A stretch of 64,000 nucleotides of DNA. Source: Streptomyces tardus (GTDB lineage Bacteria; Actinomycetota; Actinomycetes; Streptomycetales; Streptomycetaceae). The notes beneath the pieces were generated by a model. The model was given only the letters and a program-made list of their open reading frames with translations, was not told the DNA's origin and made no database searches. Position 1 is the stretch's first letter, and every line of letters starts with the position of its first letter. Below are positions 63,329 to 64,000 of the stretch, piece after piece. The translations under genes were made by a program, and so were the position numbers. The stretch is taken from assembly GCF_018101125.2 (NCBI RefSeq), contig NZ_JAELVF020000004.1, forward strand, positions 62,001-126,000, in the 5' to 3' direction.

Positions 63329-64000
63329 ATGGACCAACCGACCACCCCCGAGCCGCAGATGGGCGCCGGGGCGGCAGCGCCTGCCGCCTCCGAGACCGCA
63401 GAGGCTACCCGTGCTTCCGGGGCTACCCGCGCTTCCGGGGCTTCCCGTGCTTCCGGGGCTTCCGACGCGCGGAACGCCGCCCCGTCCCGGGGCTCGTACC
63501 CCGCCGCCGCATCCCCCGGCCCGGGCCCTGCCGATCCGGACGCCGCGGTGGCGGCGCTCGCGGCGGACGGGACCGGGCAGCCGTTCCTCATCGGAGTGCG
63601 CCACCATGCGCCCTCCCTCGCGGCGGCCGTACCGGCCCTGCTGGACGCGGCGGCGCCCGATGTGCTCCTGGTCGAACTGCCCGCCGAGTTCCAGCCGTGG
63701 CTGGGCTGGCTGGCCCACGAGGACACCCGCGCACCGGTGGCCCTGGCCGCCGTGCTGCCCGGCGGCGTGGACGGCGGGGTCCCGGACGCTCAACAGGTGC
63801 CCGCCTTCTACCCGTTCGCGGATTTCTCGCCCGAGCTGGCTGCTCTGCGCTGGGCGGCACGCAACGGCGTCCCGGCGGTCGCCTGCGACCTGCCCCTCGC
63901 CGACCGCGCGAACTCCCACTCCGCGCCGGCTACCGACCGCGCCACCGCGCCGGGCACGGCCGAGGCGCCCGCTCCAAACGCTGAAGTCACCTCTGCGCAG
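63329..64000 (+). CDS. DUF5682 family protein, N-terminal part (runs off the window)
   Basis: At least 224 aa; continues past 64000. A disordered start with a fourfold direct repeat (RASGATRASGASRASGAS) leads to FLIGVRHHAPSLAAAVPALLDAA, then VLLVELPAEFQPWLGWLAHED and FADFSPELAALRWAARNGVPAVACDLPL. The GVRHH and ELPAE motifs near the start resemble the erythromycin-esterase/TraB-like fold seen in DUF5682. 4 bp after the MoxR stop. Function unproven. Confidence 0.8.
   Translation, partial: MDQPTTPEPQMGAGAAAPAASETAEATRASGATRASGASRASGASDARNAAPSRGSYPAAASPGPGPADPDAAVAALAADGTGQPFLIGVRHHAPSLAAAVPALLDAAAPDVLLVELPAEFQPWLGWLAHEDTRAPVALAAVLPGGVDGGVPDAQQVPAFYPFADFSPELAALRWAARNGVPAVACDLPLADRANSHSAPATDRATAPGTAEAPAPNAEVTSAQ

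Overview
The window is about 73% G+C, nearly every third codon position is G or C, and GTG starts are common. Together with a type VII (ESX) secretion locus, PaaX, SARP and TetR regulators, a lasso-peptide cluster and a DUF4132/MoxR/DUF5682 operon, this points to Streptomyces or a close relative. No rRNA, tRNA, CRISPR array or transposase was seen.

Layout. (1) 1-6.3 kb: an aromatic acyl-CoA catabolic locus (enoyl-CoA hydratase; a fused flavin monooxygenase/Old-Yellow-Enzyme reductase; an AMP-dependent ligase; a PaaX repressor). The monooxygenase/reductase carries two frameshifts. The ligase carries one and has lost its N-terminal third. (2) 6.6-12.8 kb, minus strand: a polymorphic-toxin operon. 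It has a WXG100-type toxin with a C-terminal deaminase-like domain, three tandem SUKH-4 immunity genes (one intact, one frameshifted, one a remnant), a SUKH-4 protein fused to a related deaminase domain, and a P-loop ATPase/WD40-like protein. (3) 13.2-17.2 kb: a VOC protein, KDPG aldolase, a PfkB sugar kinase and a TetR regulator. (4) 17.6-44.3 kb: an ESX locus with four small WXG100-type proteins, EccD, a beta-helix/AAA+ EccA-like protein, EccC, and a giant substrate-like locus (29.3-44.3 kb). EccB, EccE and mycosin are absent from the window. (5) 44.5-47.6 kb: a membrane-anchored ricin-B lectin protein and an NB-ARC-like ATPase/HTH protein. (6) 47.6-49.6 kb: about 2 kb with no well-supported gene apart from a possible 24-codon ORF. 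(7) 49.6-55.3 kb: a complete lasso-peptide cluster (SARP regulator, RRE protein, ABC exporter, precursor, cyclase, protease). (8) 56.0-64.0 kb: a tightly overlapping operon of a DUF4132-like protein, a 1739-aa protein, a MoxR ATPase and the start of a DUF5682 protein.

The ESX machinery is probably the export route for its own small WXG proteins, the giant protein and perhaps the deaminase toxin, with the SUKH proteins as cytoplasmic immunity. The giant locus is interrupted by three long inverted repeats that look like fold-back junctions. They are either real rearrangements or assembly errors, and must be resolved before the protein is interpreted.

All calls rest on reading translations and motifs by eye. 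No database search was run.
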